Source: Magnetospirillum aberrantis SpK (GTDB lineage Bacteria > Pseudomonadota > Alphaproteobacteria > Rhodospirillales > Magnetospirillaceae). Taken from it: a stretch of DNA of 64,000 nucleotides. A program made the position numbers and the translations under genes. Numbering within the stretch: position 1 is the stretch's first letter; each line of letters starts with the position of its first letter. The stretch spans positions 248,001 through 312,000 of the forward strand of contig NZ_JAAIYP010000038.1 of the NCBI RefSeq assembly GCF_011022235.1, written 5' to 3'. This document shows positions 10,083-23,332 of this stretch, in pieces. The notes beneath the pieces were generated by a model, which searched no databases, was not told the DNA's origin, and was given only the letters and a program-made list of their open reading frames with translations.

Positions 10083-10474
10083 GACCTTTGCCCTCACCCT
10101 TAGCCATTAGTTCCTTTTGGACATCACATCAGGCGATTTTGACCTTGTCTGCACTGCTACTTTCGTCGCATGCGAAGTCGCCACGGCAACACATCGCGAA
10201 AAGCAACAAATAAACAAGACCATGCTTTGCGTCACACAGACATACGCAGGATCGACACAAAACGTCACAAGTCAAAACTTGCGCACAATGCGTTTAAAGC
10301 CCAAAAACCCCATGGATTTTTCTACGTTTTTTCCGCTTCATTGAGTAGCTTTTTCAATATACGCAAGATTGTCGCTCTTATACGTGATCTGGAACAATCA
10401 ATTCCAAGTTGAATAGCCGCCAAGCGGCTTTTGTGGTTTTGGGAATTCATGCCGCCTTGCGGGAGCAAAAGATC
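10083..10474. other. AT-rich divergent intergenic region (TPS operon / AraC regulator)
   Basis: This 392-base gap separates the divergent exoprotein and AraC-type genes and must hold both promoters. It is much richer in A/T than the flanking genes, with several A- and T-tracts (for example around 10310-10350). A 10-bp palindrome TCGCATGCGA lies at 10166-10175. I could not assign convincing -35/-10 pairs. A short terminator-like hairpin at 10415-10429 is listed separately. A frame read from a TTG at 10409 extends into the regulator, but its extra residues look unlike coding sequence. Confidence 0.5.
10415..10429 (+). terminator. Small terminator-like hairpin in the leader of the AraC-type gene
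   Basis: The stem AGCCGC / GCGGCT (10415-10420 and 10424-10429) with a three-base loop runs directly into TTTTGTGGTTTT on the plus strand. It ends 45 bases before the regulator ATG. It has the form of a weak Rho-independent terminator, either an attenuator of the regulator or a boundary of an upstream transcript. Confidence 0.35.
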
Positions 10475-11464
10475 ATGGCAAACGCCTATAGAAAAATAAA
10501 ATTCACCTGGCCAGAGGGCGCAAACGACTTACAAATCGATCCACTCTCAGACGATTCTGACAGCGATCTGCTGCACGCAAGCACACCAGAGTGCGATATC
10601 TTCTTTACGAAGATTGATATGTCTTTCGGAATATCAATTTTTAGATCAGTTCATACGTTTAAGAAGCATAGTGACGATGGCCTGATAGAAATAGGGAAGG
10701 TCACAAGTGACCTGTCAGGCGGGTCACTTATGGTGCAAAGCGTAGACAAGGGGCGCATTCTACATGATGAGATGCATCCAAATACAGCTTTGGAATACAA
10801 ATGTGGATACGATTTATTCAGATTCGCAGATCGTGCAGAAATGATACCCAGCGTCTCTCAGGCTGAAGACTGCACAATGACGTCACTGACAATCAGCCAC
10901 TCCACCCTGATAAGCCTGCTGGGAGCGGATTGCGTTGAACGAATGCTGTCGGCATTGGGGCTCCTACCCTCGCCGAAAGTATTGGTTCACCCCATGCCGG
11001 CCTCGGTCAGCCGCCATTTGCACGAATTGATTCCCACAGGCATGACGGGCCCGCTGCGACGACTGGTCTGTCAGGCGCGGGCACTGGAATACCTGTCGGC
11101 CTTGCTGACCCATTTGGGATGTGCCGAAAATGGCGAGGAGAATTCACCCAGCCGCCGACGCGCGCGCAAGGTTTTCGACATGTTGTCGCAGGTGCCTGGA
11201 AAGTTGCCGTCACTCGACGAGATCGCAGCGGAATTCAACGTTTCCGCCCGAACGCTGAACGCCGAATTCAAGGCCGCATACGGTCAGCCGATCCATACAC
11301 TCATGACGGATTTGCGCCTGAACGAAGCCCATGCCGCCATCAAGGCAAGCACCATCCCGCTCAAGACCTTGGCGCAGCAATTGGGCTACACCCACACCCA
11401 TCATTTCCTGACGGCGTTCCGCCGCAAATTCGGATACCCCCCCAGCGCCCTTCGCAAGAAGTGA
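10475..11464 (+). CDS. AraC-family transcriptional regulator
   Basis: A 329-residue cytoplasmic activator. The last ~100 residues form the double helix-turn-helix of the AraC/XylS family, with the conserved second-helix region TLAQQLGYTHTHHFLTAFRR followed by KFGYPPSALRKK. The N-terminal ~200 residues are an uncharacterised sensing or dimerisation region. The ATG at 10475 is preceded by GGGAG nine bases upstream, whereas the longer TTG start at 10409 has no good site. Codon and base usage change inside the gene: the first ~400 bases are AT-rich with many A/T-ending codons, while the DNA-binding half resembles its GC-rich neighbours. Divergent placement suggests that it controls the secretion operon, which is inference. 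Its 3' end converges on the next gene with 18 bases between stops. Confidence 0.88.
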   Translation: MANAYRKIKFTWPEGANDLQIDPLSDDSDSDLLHASTPECDIFFTKIDMSFGISIFRSVHTFKKHSDDGLIEIGKVTSDLSGGSLMVQSVDKGRILHDEMHPNTALEYKCGYDLFRFADRAEMIPSVSQAEDCTMTSLTISHSTLISLLGADCVERMLSALGLLPSPKVLVHPMPASVSRHLHELIPTGMTGPLRRLVCQARALEYLSALLTHLGCAENGEENSPSRRRARKVFDMLSQVPGKLPSLDEIAAEFNVSARTLNAEFKAAYGQPIHTLMTDLRLNEAHAAIKASTIPLKTLAQQLGYTHTHHFLTAFRRKFGYPPSALRKK

Positions 11465-11482
11465 CGCTCGCCCCAAGGGGTA

Positions 11483-11815
11483 TCACTGGGGATCGCTGCG
11501 TTCGATGAAGCGGCGGACCGAAAGCGGCAAGCGATGCTTGACCGCGTTCAGGGCGCGCGACATGGGCGGCACCGCACGACGCAACGCCGTTACCCCGCGC
11601 CGCGCCATCTTCGACCCGCGCGCGGCGAAATAAAGGCCGATGGCGAACAGCACGAAACCGATAGGCACCGGCGACGGCACCGCCGCGATGCCGGCGGCGA
11701 TAAACGCCAGCGCCAGCACCAGCCAGACCGCCCGTTTGGCGACCACCGTCCAGCGGCGGCGCATCCGCCGCACCGGGTCCGGCGGCAATTGTCCGTAAAG
11801 CCGGCGGTCGCTCAC
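11483..11815 (-). CDS. Small inner-membrane protein, PGPGW-like
   Basis: A 110-residue protein with one long hydrophobic hairpin: AVWLVLALAFIAAGIAAVPS, then PVPIGFVLFAIGLYFAARGS. It is flanked by arginine-rich segments, so the termini probably lie in the cytoplasm. The P-x-P-x-G turn between the two halves recalls the PGPGW family of putative membrane proteins, whose function is unknown. The GTG at 11815 is preferred because AGAGAGGG lies four to five bases upstream. A TTG at 11845 would add a poorly supported extension. It lies upstream on the same strand as nothing obviously related, and no function can be inferred. Confidence 0.7.
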   Translation of the reverse strand: MSDRRLYGQLPPDPVRRMRRRWTVVAKRAVWLVLALAFIAAGIAAVPSPVPIGFVLFAIGLYFAARGSKMARRGVTALRRAVPPMSRALNAVKHRLPLSVRRFIERSDPQ

Positions 11816-11891
11816 GACGCCCTCTCTTGTGACGGACGGGCGCAACCACCAAAGCAGGCGAAATCGTTGCGAGACATTAACGAAGTCGGGG

Positions 11892-12887
11892 TCAGGGTCT
11901 CACCTCGATGGCGGTGGTCCGCATCTGGGGGGGCCGCCCCGGCCGTTCCCAGATGACGACAGCCTGATAACGGCCAATCACCCAACCGGAAACCGGGCGT
12001 TTCTTGCCCGAAGCCGCCATCCGCCATGCCTGGTCGCGATCCAGCGCAATGGTTTGCTCCAGCAAGGTCGAGCCGTCGGGCGCGGTCAGCCGAACCCCCA
12101 GACGGTCGCCGCCCTTGACCCCGAACAAGGTCGCCCAGGCGACCAGGGCCGGCGCGTCTGGGGTCACGACGGCAAGCCCTTGGGCATGCCGCTTGACCTC
12201 GTCCGCCGTGGGAAGATGGTCGGCGAAACCCACCGCATACAGGTCGCCCGCCTGATACGGCAGGCTTTGCCCCCACAACGGCTTCGGCGGCTGGCCGCAA
12301 CCGGCCGACAACAGGGCTCCGGTGAAAGGATCGACAGGAACCCCCTCGGTCTTTCCCGGCGCGAAACGAAGCAGCCCGACATGGATATGGGGGAACTCGG
12401 TCATGCCCGACAAGCCGACAAGCCCCAAGGGTTGGCCGGCGGCGACCATGTCGCCCACCTTGACCCGGATCGAGCCTTGCCGCATGTGGCAATAATCGGT
12501 GACCCAGCCGTCGCCATGGGCGACCGCCACCCGGTTGCCGCATTCGCGCCGCGCCGCCTTGACCTCGTCCTTGCGGCCGGCCAGCCAAAGACCGTCCTCG
12601 ACCTCGTCACGGGCAGCCACCACCTTGCCGGCCGCGACCGCCAGCACCGGCACTCCAGCCTCCAGCGCCTCGCGGTCGCGCAAGGCGATGTCCACGCCGG
12701 TATGGCCGTCATAGGACCGGGGGGCGCAGGTGTAATCGCGACTGCCGGGACCGGGATCGGAATCGGGATAGTTGGCGATCCAGCAATCCTCGCCCAGCCG
12801 ACAATCGAGCGGCAGGCGAAGACTTGGCGGATCGGCCAAGGCGGGAGCGGCCACCAGGACCAGCAGAAGGGCGAGAAACATGCGCAT
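11892..12887 (-). CDS. Exported M23-family (LytM-type) metallopeptidase
   Basis: A 331-residue periplasmic protein with a signal peptide (MRMFLALLLVLVAAPALA). Its peptidase domain of the LytM/lysostaphin type presumably cuts peptidoglycan cross-links. The zinc site is intact: H and D in GHTGVDIA and the HxH pair in PHIHVG. Between them are the strands AVAAGKVVAA and VAVAHGDGWVTDYCHM, typical of the fold. Four cysteines near the N-terminal half (CRLGEDCW, YTCAP, RRECGN) could form disulfides. There is no LysM or coiled coil, so it differs from the EnvC/NlpD type. The ATG at 12887 or 12881 starts the signal peptide, and no strong ribosome site is visible before either. The gene lies just beyond the lpdA terminator, so it probably has its own promoter. 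Confidence 0.9.
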   Translation of the reverse strand: MRMFLALLLVLVAAPALADPPSLRLPLDCRLGEDCWIANYPDSDPGPGSRDYTCAPRSYDGHTGVDIALRDREALEAGVPVLAVAAGKVVAARDEVEDGLWLAGRKDEVKAARRECGNRVAVAHGDGWVTDYCHMRQGSIRVKVGDMVAAGQPLGLVGLSGMTEFPHIHVGLLRFAPGKTEGVPVDPFTGALLSAGCGQPPKPLWGQSLPYQAGDLYAVGFADHLPTADEVKRHAQGLAVVTPDAPALVAWATLFGVKGGDRLGVRLTAPDGSTLLEQTIALDRDQAWRMAASGKKRPVSGWVIGRYQAVVIWERPGRPPQMRTTAIEVRP

Positions 12888-12910
12888 GGTTTGACCATAG
12901 CGCAAATAAG

Positions 12911-12948
12911 AGCGGCCCCTCCATCCCGCAAGGGACGAAGGGGCCGCT
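12911..12948 (-). terminator. Intrinsic terminator of the sucA-sucB-lpdA unit
   Basis: The 10-bp stem AGCGGCCCCT / AGGGGCCGCT (12911-12920, 12939-12948), with further inner pairing (TCCC/GGGA), starts 13 bases after the lpdA stop. On the minus strand it is followed by CTTATTT. It separates lpdA from the M23 peptidase gene. Confidence 0.75.
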
Positions 12949-12961
12949 TTTCACAAAGCTC

Positions 12962-14371
<1,410 letters not shown>

Positions 14372-14395
14372 GGTTTCCAGTCCCAATTCTTATTG

Positions 14396-14476
14396 AACCA
14401 CAGAGACACAGAGGCACAGAGAGAGTGTGCTGGCTTCGAGACACAGCCCTTTCCGTGTCTCCGTGCCTCTGTGGTT
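14396..14476. repeat. Imperfect palindromic intergenic repeat (ACCACAGAGACACAG type)
   Basis: Between lpdA and sucB lies a purine-rich arm, AACCACAGAGACACAGAGGC (14396-14415, continuing to 14424). Its near reverse complement ends in GCCTCTGTGGTT (to 14476). The arms span about 27 bases with a few mismatches and a ~25-base loop. Within each arm the CACAGAG motif recurs, so the arm is itself a degenerate direct repeat. It would form a long RNA hairpin in the sucB-lpdA transcript. Confidence 0.8.
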
Positions 14477-14484
14477 AATCAATC

Positions 14485-15684
14485 CTACATTTCCAGCAGG
14501 ATGCGCTGCGGGTCCTCGATGCATTCCTTGACGCGCACCAGGAACGACACCGCCTCGCGGCCGTCGATGATGCGGTGGTCGTAGCTGAGCGCCAGATACA
14601 TCATCGGACGCGCCTGGATCGAACCGTCGGGCATCACCATCGGACGCGGCTGGACCTTGTGCATGCCCAGGATGCCCGATTGCGGGGTGTTGAGGATCGG
14701 CGTGCTCATCAAGGAACCATAGACGCCGCCGTTCGAGATGGTGAAGGTGCCACCCGTCAGGTCGTCCATGCCCAGCTTGCCGTCACGGGCCTTCTTGCCC
14801 AGGCCGGCGATGGTCTTTTCCACGTCGGCGAACGAAAGCTGGTCGGCGTTGCGCACCACCGGCACCACCAGACCCTGGGGAGTGCCCACGGCCACGCCGA
14901 TGTCGTAATAGTGCTTGTAGACCAGGTCGTCGCCGTCGATCTCGGCGTTGACCGCCGGCCAATCCTTGAGCGCGGCGATACAGGCCTTGAGGAAGAAGGA
15001 CATGAAGCCCAGCTTGGTGCCGTGCTTCTTCTCGAACTGGTCCTTGTACTGGTTGCGCAGGGCAAACAGCGCGGTCATGTCCACCTCGTTGAAGGTGGTC
15101 AGCATGGCGGCGGTGTTCTGCGCTTCCTTCAGACGGCCGGCGATGGTCTTGCGCAGGCGGGTCATCCGCACGCGCTCCTCCAGGTCGGCCTTGGCGCGCG
15201 GACCGGACGGAACCGCCGGCTTGGCGGCCGGCGCCGGAGCGGCGGCGGCGGCCATCACGTCACCCTTGGTCACCCGGCCACCCTTGCCGGAGCCGGCAAT
15301 GGCGGCGGTGTCGACACCGGTCTCAGAGGCCAGCTTGGCCGCCGACGGGAAGGCCGGCGGAGCGGCGGCAACCGCCGGAGCGGCAGCCGGAGCCGGCGCG
15401 GCGGCGGGAGCGGCTGCCTTGGGGGCCGGCGCGGCGGCGGCACCGGTGCCTTCGCCGATGATGCCCAGTTCGGCGCCGATCTCGACGGTGGCGCCGGCCT
15501 GAACCAGGATTTCGCTCAGCACGCCAGCCGCCGGGGCCGGAACTTCAGCGGTCACCTTGTCGGTTTCCAGCTCGACGATCGGCTCGTCGGCCTTGACCGC
15601 GTCGCCGACATTCTTGAGCCACTTGGCAACGGTGGCTTCGGTGATGGATTCGCCCAGGGTGGGCACCGTGATCTTGGTCGTCAT
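14485..15684 (-). CDS. sucB: 2-oxoglutarate dehydrogenase E2, dihydrolipoyllysine succinyltransferase
   Basis: This 399-residue core subunit transfers the succinyl group from lipoyl to CoA in the TCA cycle. An N-terminal lipoyl domain carries the modified Lys43 in [10 protein letters not shown] Pro/Ala-rich linker (about 80-105) follows, then a peripheral-subunit-binding domain ([20 protein letters not shown]), a second Ala/Pro linker and the catalytic domain. The active-site motif [10 protein letters not shown] (His370, Asp374) is intact. The single lipoyl domain and the family-normal length fit SucB rather than pyruvate dehydrogenase E2. The ATG at 15684 has AAGGGA upstream, and the gene begins 25 bases after the sucA stop. 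Confidence 0.97.
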   Translation of the reverse strand: MTTKITVPTLGESITEATVAKWLKNVGDAVKADEPIVELETDKVTAEVPAPAAGVLSEILVQAGATVEIGAELGIIGEGTGAAAAPAPKAAAPAAAPAPAAAPAVAAAPPAFPSAAKLASETGVDTAAIAGSGKGGRVTKGDVMAAAAAPAPAAKPAVPSGPRAKADLEERVRMTRLRKTIAGRLKEAQNTAAMLTTFNEVDMTALFALRNQYKDQFEKKHGTKLGFMSFFLKACIAALKDWPAVNAEIDGDDLVYKHYYDIGVAVGTPQGLVVPVVRNADQLSFADVEKTIAGLGKKARDGKLGMDDLTGGTFTISNGGVYGSLMSTPILNTPQSGILGMHKVQPRPMVMPDGSIQARPMMYLALSYDHRIIDGREAVSFLVRVKECIEDPQRILLEM

Positions 15685-15709
15685 TTTGTGGCGTTCCCTT
15701 ATTTCAATC

Positions 15710-18682
15710 CTAGGCGGTCAACCGGCTGAGCTTGGTGGCCCGGCGGAACGGCTGCGCGACGTTGGCGAGGTCGCCCGACAGGGCGGTGTCGACGATCCAC
15801 GCCTGTTCGGCGTTGTGGGTCTTGTAAAGGCCGGTGGCCGGCGAGGCCGCGGCGCGGCGGCCGCAATAGACGGCGCGCTTGGCCTTGATCTCGAGTTCCT
15901 CGCAAATGAACTCGATCCGGCGATCGACGAAGGTCCACGGCCCCATGTTGGCCGGCTCTTCCTGCACCCACACCAGATCGGCCTCGGGGTAACGGGCCAA
16001 CTGGTGCTTGATGGCATCCTTGGGCCAGGGATAGAGCTGCTCGATGCGGACGATGGCGACGTCGTCGATGCCGCGCTTCTGACGCTCCTCGAACAGGTCG
16101 TAATAGACCTTGCCCGAGCACAGGACGACGCGACGGACCTTGGCGTCGGGCACCAGACGCTCGGTTTCGGCCAGCACGCGATAGAAGCGGGTGCCGGTGC
16201 CGAACTCCTCAAGCTTGCTGACGCAGAGTTTGTGACGCAGCAGCGACTTCGGCTCCATCACCACCAGGGGCTTGCGGAAATTGCGGTGGATCTGGCGGCG
16301 CAACGCATGGAAGAAATTGGCCGGGGTGGTGATGTTGACCACCGACCAGTTGTCTTCCGCCGACAATTGCAGGTAACGCTCCCACCGCGCCGACGAATGC
16401 TCGGGACCTTGTCCCTCGTAGCCGTGCGGCAACAGCATCACCAGACCCGACATGCGCAGCCACTTGGACTCGCCCGAGTTGATGAACTGGTCGATGATCA
16501 CCTGGGCACCGTTGGCGAAGTCGCCGAACTGCGCCTCCCACAGGGTCAGCCCCTGGGGAGTGGTCAGCGAGTAGCCGTATTCGAAGCCCAGCACCGCCTC
16601 TTCCGACAACGGGCTGTCCAGAACCTCGAAATGGGCCTGGTTGCCGGGACGGATGTGGTTCAGGGGCTCGAAGCGATTTTCGTTTTCCTGGTCGACCAGA
16701 CGGCAATGGCGCTGCGAGAAGGTGCCGCGGCCGCAATCCTGACCGGACAGACGAACCGGGTGGTTCTCGATCAGCAAGGTGCCGAAGGCCAACGCCTCGG
16801 CGGTCGCCCAATCGACGCCGGTGCCCGAATCCACCATCTCCTTCTTGGCCAGGAGCTGGCGGGCGATCTTGCGGTTCAGGTTGAAGTCGGCAGGAACCTC
16901 GGCCAGTTTGTGCCCGACTTCCTTCAGGACCTCAAGGGCGACACCGGTCTTTTCTTCCCGGTACTCTTCCTCTTCGGCCAACTGAACGATGCCCTGCCAC
17001 TTGCCTTCAAGCCAATCGGCCTTGTTGGGCTTGAAGCTCTTGCCCGCCTCGAACTCCTGTTCCAGGTGCTCCTGGAACGCGGTCACGATGCCGGCGACCT
17101 CGTCCTCGGTCAGCGTCCCTTCGGCCACCAGCTGACGGCCATAGATGGTGCGGGTGGTCGGGTGGCTGGCGATCTTGCGGTACATCAGCGGCTGGGTGAA
17201 CGCCGGCTCGTCCGATTCGTTGTGGCCGTGACGGCGGTAGCAGATCATGTCGATGACCAGATCGGCCCCGAATTCCTGGCGGAACTCGGTGGCGATGCGC
17301 GCCACGTGCACCACCGATTCCGGGTCGTCGGCGTTGACGTGGAACACCGGCGCCTGAACGCCCTTGGCGATGTCCGACGAATACGGACCCGAGCGCGAAT
17401 ATTGCGGGCTGGTGGTGAAGCCGATCTGATTGTTGATGATGATATGGATGGTGCCGCCGGTGGTGTACCCCTGAAGCTGGCTCAGCAGCATGGTCTCGGG
17501 CACCACGCCCTGGCCGGCGAAAGCGGCGTCGCCATGCAACAGGATGCCCAGCACCTTGCGGCGCTCAAGGTCGCCCTTTTGCGTCTGCTTGGCGCGGACA
17601 CGGCCGACCACCACCGGATCGACCACTTCCAGGTGCGACGGGTTGGCCTGAAGGGTCAGATGCACCACGTTGCCGTCGAAATCGCGGTCGGACGACGTGC
17701 CCAGGTGGTACTTGACGTCACCCGATCCCTGGACGTCCGACGGGTTGGCCGGATTGCCCTGGAATTCCGAGAAGATGGCCCGATAGGGCTTCTTCATGAA
17801 GTTCGCCAGGATGTTGAGACGGCCACGATGCGCCATGCCCAGCTCGACATCGGTGACGCCCAACTGGCCGCCACGCTTGAGGATCTGTTCCAGCGCCGGA
17901 ACCACCGATTCGCCGCCTTCCAGGCCGAAGCGCTTGGTGCCGGTGTACTTGAGCTGCAAGAAGCGCTCGAACCCCTCGGCCTCGGTCAGGCGCTCCAGGA
18001 TGGCGCGCTTGCCCTTGGGGGTGAAGTCGGTGTGGTTGCGCACGCTTTCGATGCGCCGCTGAATCCAGGCCTTCTGGTCGGGGTCCTGGATATGCATGAA
18101 CTCGACGCCGATCTTGCCGCAATAGGTGGCGCGCACGACGTTGACGATGTGGCGCAACGTGGCGGTCTCGAGCCCCAGCACGTTGTCGATGAAGATCGTC
18201 CGGTCAAGGTCGGCCTCGGTGAAGCCGTAGGTCCGGTAATCCAGTTCGGGATGCGGCTCGGGCTTGTTCAGCCCCAGCGGATCGAGGTCGGCCTCGAGAT
18301 GGCCGCGCACGCGGTAGGCGCGGATCATCATGAGCGCCCGGATGGAATCCAGCACCGCCTGACGCTGGGCGGCCGGGTCGGCCGGAGCGGCGGCGGCAGG
18401 AGCTCCCTTGCCCCCCTTGGCGGCAGCTTCCTTGGCCTTCTTGGCGGCGGCGGCGGCTTCCTCGGGATCGACAGCGCCGACGATCTTGACGTCGCGCGGG
18501 GCGTAGTCGGTGCCCTTGAAGTCGCGGGTGATGGCAACACCCTCGTCCTTCAGGTCCTGGAAAAAGCTTACCCAGGACGCATCGACCGAAGAGGGATCCT
18601 CGACATACCGGGCATACAGCTCGGCGATGAACACGGCGTTGCCGCCGGTCAGGAAGGACGTTTCGTCGGAATGCTTCGTCAT
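15710..18682 (-). CDS. sucA: 2-oxoglutarate dehydrogenase E1 component
   Basis: This thiamin-diphosphate enzyme (990 residues) decarboxylates 2-oxoglutarate and reductively succinylates the lipoyl group of SucB. The N-terminal helix ([20 protein letters not shown]) is the E2-binding segment typical of OdhA. The ThDP region includes [12 protein letters not shown] and the metal-binding [11 protein letters not shown]. The C-terminal transketolase half contains [20 protein letters not shown] and [16 protein letters not shown]. An Ala/Lys-rich insertion (about 70-95, [19 protein letters not shown]) links the N-terminal tail to the catalytic core. The ATG at 18682 has only a weak ribosome site. A GC-rich palindrome lies 53-80 bases upstream. 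It is the first gene of sucA-sucB-lpdA. Confidence 0.97.
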   Translation of the reverse strand: MTKHSDETSFLTGGNAVFIAELYARYVEDPSSVDASWVSFFQDLKDEGVAITRDFKGTDYAPRDVKIVGAVDPEEAAAAAKKAKEAAAKGGKGAPAAAAPADPAAQRQAVLDSIRALMMIRAYRVRGHLEADLDPLGLNKPEPHPELDYRTYGFTEADLDRTIFIDNVLGLETATLRHIVNVVRATYCGKIGVEFMHIQDPDQKAWIQRRIESVRNHTDFTPKGKRAILERLTEAEGFERFLQLKYTGTKRFGLEGGESVVPALEQILKRGGQLGVTDVELGMAHRGRLNILANFMKKPYRAIFSEFQGNPANPSDVQGSGDVKYHLGTSSDRDFDGNVVHLTLQANPSHLEVVDPVVVGRVRAKQTQKGDLERRKVLGILLHGDAAFAGQGVVPETMLLSQLQGYTTGGTIHIIINNQIGFTTSPQYSRSGPYSSDIAKGVQAPVFHVNADDPESVVHVARIATEFRQEFGADLVIDMICYRRHGHNESDEPAFTQPLMYRKIASHPTTRTIYGRQLVAEGTLTEDEVAGIVTAFQEHLEQEFEAGKSFKPNKADWLEGKWQGIVQLAEEEEYREEKTGVALEVLKEVGHKLAEVPADFNLNRKIARQLLAKKEMVDSGTGVDWATAEALAFGTLLIENHPVRLSGQDCGRGTFSQRHCRLVDQENENRFEPLNHIRPGNQAHFEVLDSPLSEEAVLGFEYGYSLTTPQGLTLWEAQFGDFANGAQVIIDQFINSGESKWLRMSGLVMLLPHGYEGQGPEHSSARWERYLQLSAEDNWSVVNITTPANFFHALRRQIHRNFRKPLVVMEPKSLLRHKLCVSKLEEFGTGTRFYRVLAETERLVPDAKVRRVVLCSGKVYYDLFEERQKRGIDDVAIVRIEQLYPWPKDAIKHQLARYPEADLVWVQEEPANMGPWTFVDRRIEFICEELEIKAKRAVYCGRRAAASPATGLYKTHNAEQAWIVDTALSGDLANVAQPFRRATKLSRLTA

Positions 18683-18734
18683 CGTCGGGGGCTGACGCGG
18701 GTTTTTTCCCGCATCCCTTTCCTTCTTATGGAAC

Positions 18735-18762
18735 GATGGCGGCGCCGCCGGGCGCCGCCATC
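18735..18762. other. GC-rich palindrome upstream of sucA
   Basis: A perfect 12-bp stem GATGGCGGCGCC / GGCGCCGCCATC with the four-base loop GCCG lies between the sucD terminator and the sucA start. It has no T-run on either strand. It would fall either in the sucA promoter region or in its leader RNA. Its function is unknown. Confidence 0.5.
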
Positions 18763-18780
18763 AGCGGCGCAAACTGAGGT

Positions 18781-18818
18781 AAAAAACGGCCCGATGCTCC
18801 GGCGGGTGCATCGGGCCG
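18781..18818 (-). terminator. Intrinsic terminator of mdh-sucC-sucD
   Basis: The 11-bp stem CGGCCCGATGC / GCATCGGGCCG (18787-18797, 18808-18818) with a ten-base loop is followed on the minus strand by six T residues (18786-18781). It begins 14 bases after the sucD stop. It divides the TCA genes into two transcription units. Confidence 0.92.
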
Positions 18819-18832
18819 CCCTAGGAAAGGGC

Positions 18833-19708
18833 TTAGCCCTTAAGCAGCTTCAACATGGTCGATCCCAGCGAAGCCGGGCTGTCGGCCACGGCGATACCGG
18901 CTGCGCGCAAGGCCTCGACCTTGAAGTCGGCGGTGTCGTTGCCGCCCGAGATCACCGCGCCGGCATGGCCCATGCGGCGGCCCGGAGGGGCGGTGCGGCC
19001 GGCGATGAAACCCACCGTCGGCTTCTTGACCTTGGAGGACTTCAGCAGCTCGGCGCCCTGAACCTCGGCGTCGCCACCGATTTCGCCGATCATGATGATC
19101 GCTTCGGTCTCGGGGTCGTCCAGGAACATTTGCAGGCTGTCGACGAAGTTGGTGCCGTTGATCGGGTCACCGCCAATGCCGATGCAGGTGGTCTGGCCCA
19201 GGCCGGCGGCCGTGGTCTGCGCCACCGCCTCATAGGTCAGGGTGCCCGAACGGGACACGATGCCGACCTTGCCGCGCTGGTGAATGTGACCGGGCATGAT
19301 GCCGATCTTGCATTCGCCGGGGGTGATGACACCCGGGCAGTTCGGACCGATCAGACGAGTCTTGGACCCCTTGAGCGCCCGCTTGACGGCCAGCATGTCG
19401 GCCACCGGGATACCCTCGGTGATGCAGACGGCCAGCTCGATCTCGGCGTCGATGGCCTCCAGGATGGCGTCGGCGGCGAACGGCGGCGGCACGTAGATCA
19501 CCGAGGCGTTGCAGCCGGTGACGGCCTTGGCCTCGGCGACGGTGTTGAACACCGGCAGGTCCAGGTGCTTGGTGCCGCCCTTACCGGGGGTGACGCCGCC
19601 CACCATCTTGGTGCCGTAGGCGATGGCCTGTTCGGAGTGGAAGGTGCCCTGGGCGCCGGTGAAGCCCTGGCAGATCACCTTCGTGTTGGAATTGACGAGA
19701 ACGGCCAT
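18833..19708 (-). CDS. sucD: Succinyl-CoA ligase (ADP/GDP-forming) alpha subunit
   Basis: This 291-residue CoA-binding, phospho-accepting subunit of succinyl-CoA synthetase works with SucC in the TCA cycle. The N-terminal Rossmann-like CoA domain begins [19 protein letters not shown]. The catalytic phosphohistidine is His248 in RRMGHAGA, as in the family. The ATG at 19708 follows the sucC stop with no gap (TAAATG). Its ribosome site AAGGAGG lies inside the end of sucC, so translation is coupled and gives equal subunit amounts. Confidence 0.98.
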   Translation of the reverse strand: MAVLVNSNTKVICQGFTGAQGTFHSEQAIAYGTKMVGGVTPGKGGTKHLDLPVFNTVAEAKAVTGCNASVIYVPPPFAADAILEAIDAEIELAVCITEGIPVADMLAVKRALKGSKTRLIGPNCPGVITPGECKIGIMPGHIHQRGKVGIVSRSGTLTYEAVAQTTAAGLGQTTCIGIGGDPINGTNFVDSLQMFLDDPETEAIIMIGEIGGDAEVQGAELLKSSKVKKPTVGFIAGRTAPPGRRMGHAGAVISGGNDTADFKVEALRAAGIAVADSPASLGSTMLKLLKG

Positions 19709-20905
<1,197 letters not shown>

Positions 20906-20929
20906 TCTTGGACTCCCCCTGGAGTTTGA

Positions 20930-22204
<1,275 letters not shown>

Positions 22205-23311
22205 TCAGTCCAACCCCACCAGCGAACGCGCGAAGGCGTCAGCCGCGAACGGGCGCAGGTCCGAAGCCTTCTCGCCGATTCCGATGGCGTGCACCGGCAA
22301 CTGGAACTTGTCGGCCAGCGCCACCAGCACGCCGCCACGCGCGGTTCCGTCCAGCTTGGTCAGCACCAGTCCGGTGACGCCGACCATCTGGCGGAAGATT
22401 TCCACCTGGGAATGGGCGTTCTGGCCCACCGTGGCGTCCAACACCAGCAACACGTCATGCGGCGCGGTTTCGTCCTGCTTCTTGATGACACGGACGATCT
22501 TTTCCAGTTCGGCCATCAGATCGGCCTTGTTCTGAAGGCGTCCGGCGGTGTCGATGAACAACAGATCGTCACCGCGCTTGCGCGCGTCGGCCAGGGCGTC
22601 GAAGGCCAAACCGGCGGCATCGGCACCGGTTTCGCGCGCCACCACCGGGCAATTGGTGCGTTCGCCCCACACCTTGAGCTGTTCCACCGCCGCGGCGCGG
22701 AAGGTGTCGCCGGCGGCCAGGGTCACGGAACGGCCCTGGTCGCGATAGAACTTGGCCATCTTGCCGATGGTGGTGGTCTTGCCGGCGCCGTTGACGCCGA
22801 CCACCAAAATCACATGGGGCTTGCGGTCGAAATCGGGCGCCAGCGGCACGGCGACCGGAGCCAGGATGGCGCCGATCTCCTCGGCCAGGGTGGCCTTGAT
22901 CTCGTCGGAATCCACGTCCTGACCGAAGCGGGTCTTGGCCAGACGCTTGGTGACGCGGGCGGCGGTGGCGACGCCCAGGTCGGAGGTGATGAGCAACTCC
23001 TCCAGTTCCTCCAGTGCCTCGTCATCCAGCTTACGCTTGGTGAACAGGTCACCGATGCCCAAGGTCAGCTTGGACGAGGATTTGGACAACCCCGACCTGA
23101 GACGCGAGAACCATCCCGACGACGCCTCGGTCTCGGCGGCACCATCAGCTTCGGGCTCGGATTCGGGCTCGGGCGTCAGTGCCGGTTCGGATTCGGGCTC
23201 GGATGGCACGACGGGGTTTCCAACCCCGGCCTCGACGACGGGTTGCTCCTCCGGCGGCGTGTCCTCGCCCTTGCGTCCCAGCAACCGCCCGAAAAAACCC
23301 GTCTTGCTCAT
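22205..23311 (-). CDS. ftsY: Signal recognition particle receptor FtsY
   Basis: This membrane-associated GTPase docks SRP-bound ribosomes to the translocon. The product is 368 residues. A short basic start (MSKTGFFGRLLGRKG) leads into an acidic Glu/Pro/Ser-rich region (about 15-65, with repeated ESEPE units) for membrane and lipid contact. The N domain follows, then the G domain with G1 GVNGAGKTTTIGKMA, G2/insertion AAGDTFRAAAVEQL, DTAGRLQNK and the guanine-specificity TKLDGTARGG. The ATG at 23311 begins 21 bases after the mtaB stop, so ftsY is probably co-transcribed with dapF-mtaB, a common arrangement in this class. Confidence 0.97.
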   Translation of the reverse strand: MSKTGFFGRLLGRKGEDTPPEEQPVVEAGVGNPVVPSEPESEPALTPEPESEPEADGAAETEASSGWFSRLRSGLSKSSSKLTLGIGDLFTKRKLDDEALEELEELLITSDLGVATAARVTKRLAKTRFGQDVDSDEIKATLAEEIGAILAPVAVPLAPDFDRKPHVILVVGVNGAGKTTTIGKMAKFYRDQGRSVTLAAGDTFRAAAVEQLKVWGERTNCPVVARETGADAAGLAFDALADARKRGDDLLFIDTAGRLQNKADLMAELEKIVRVIKKQDETAPHDVLLVLDATVGQNAHSQVEIFRQMVGVTGLVLTKLDGTARGGVLVALADKFQLPVHAIGIGEKASDLRPFAADAFARSLVGLD

Positions 23312-23332
23312 GCCTCTCTCCCCGGCCGCGTC

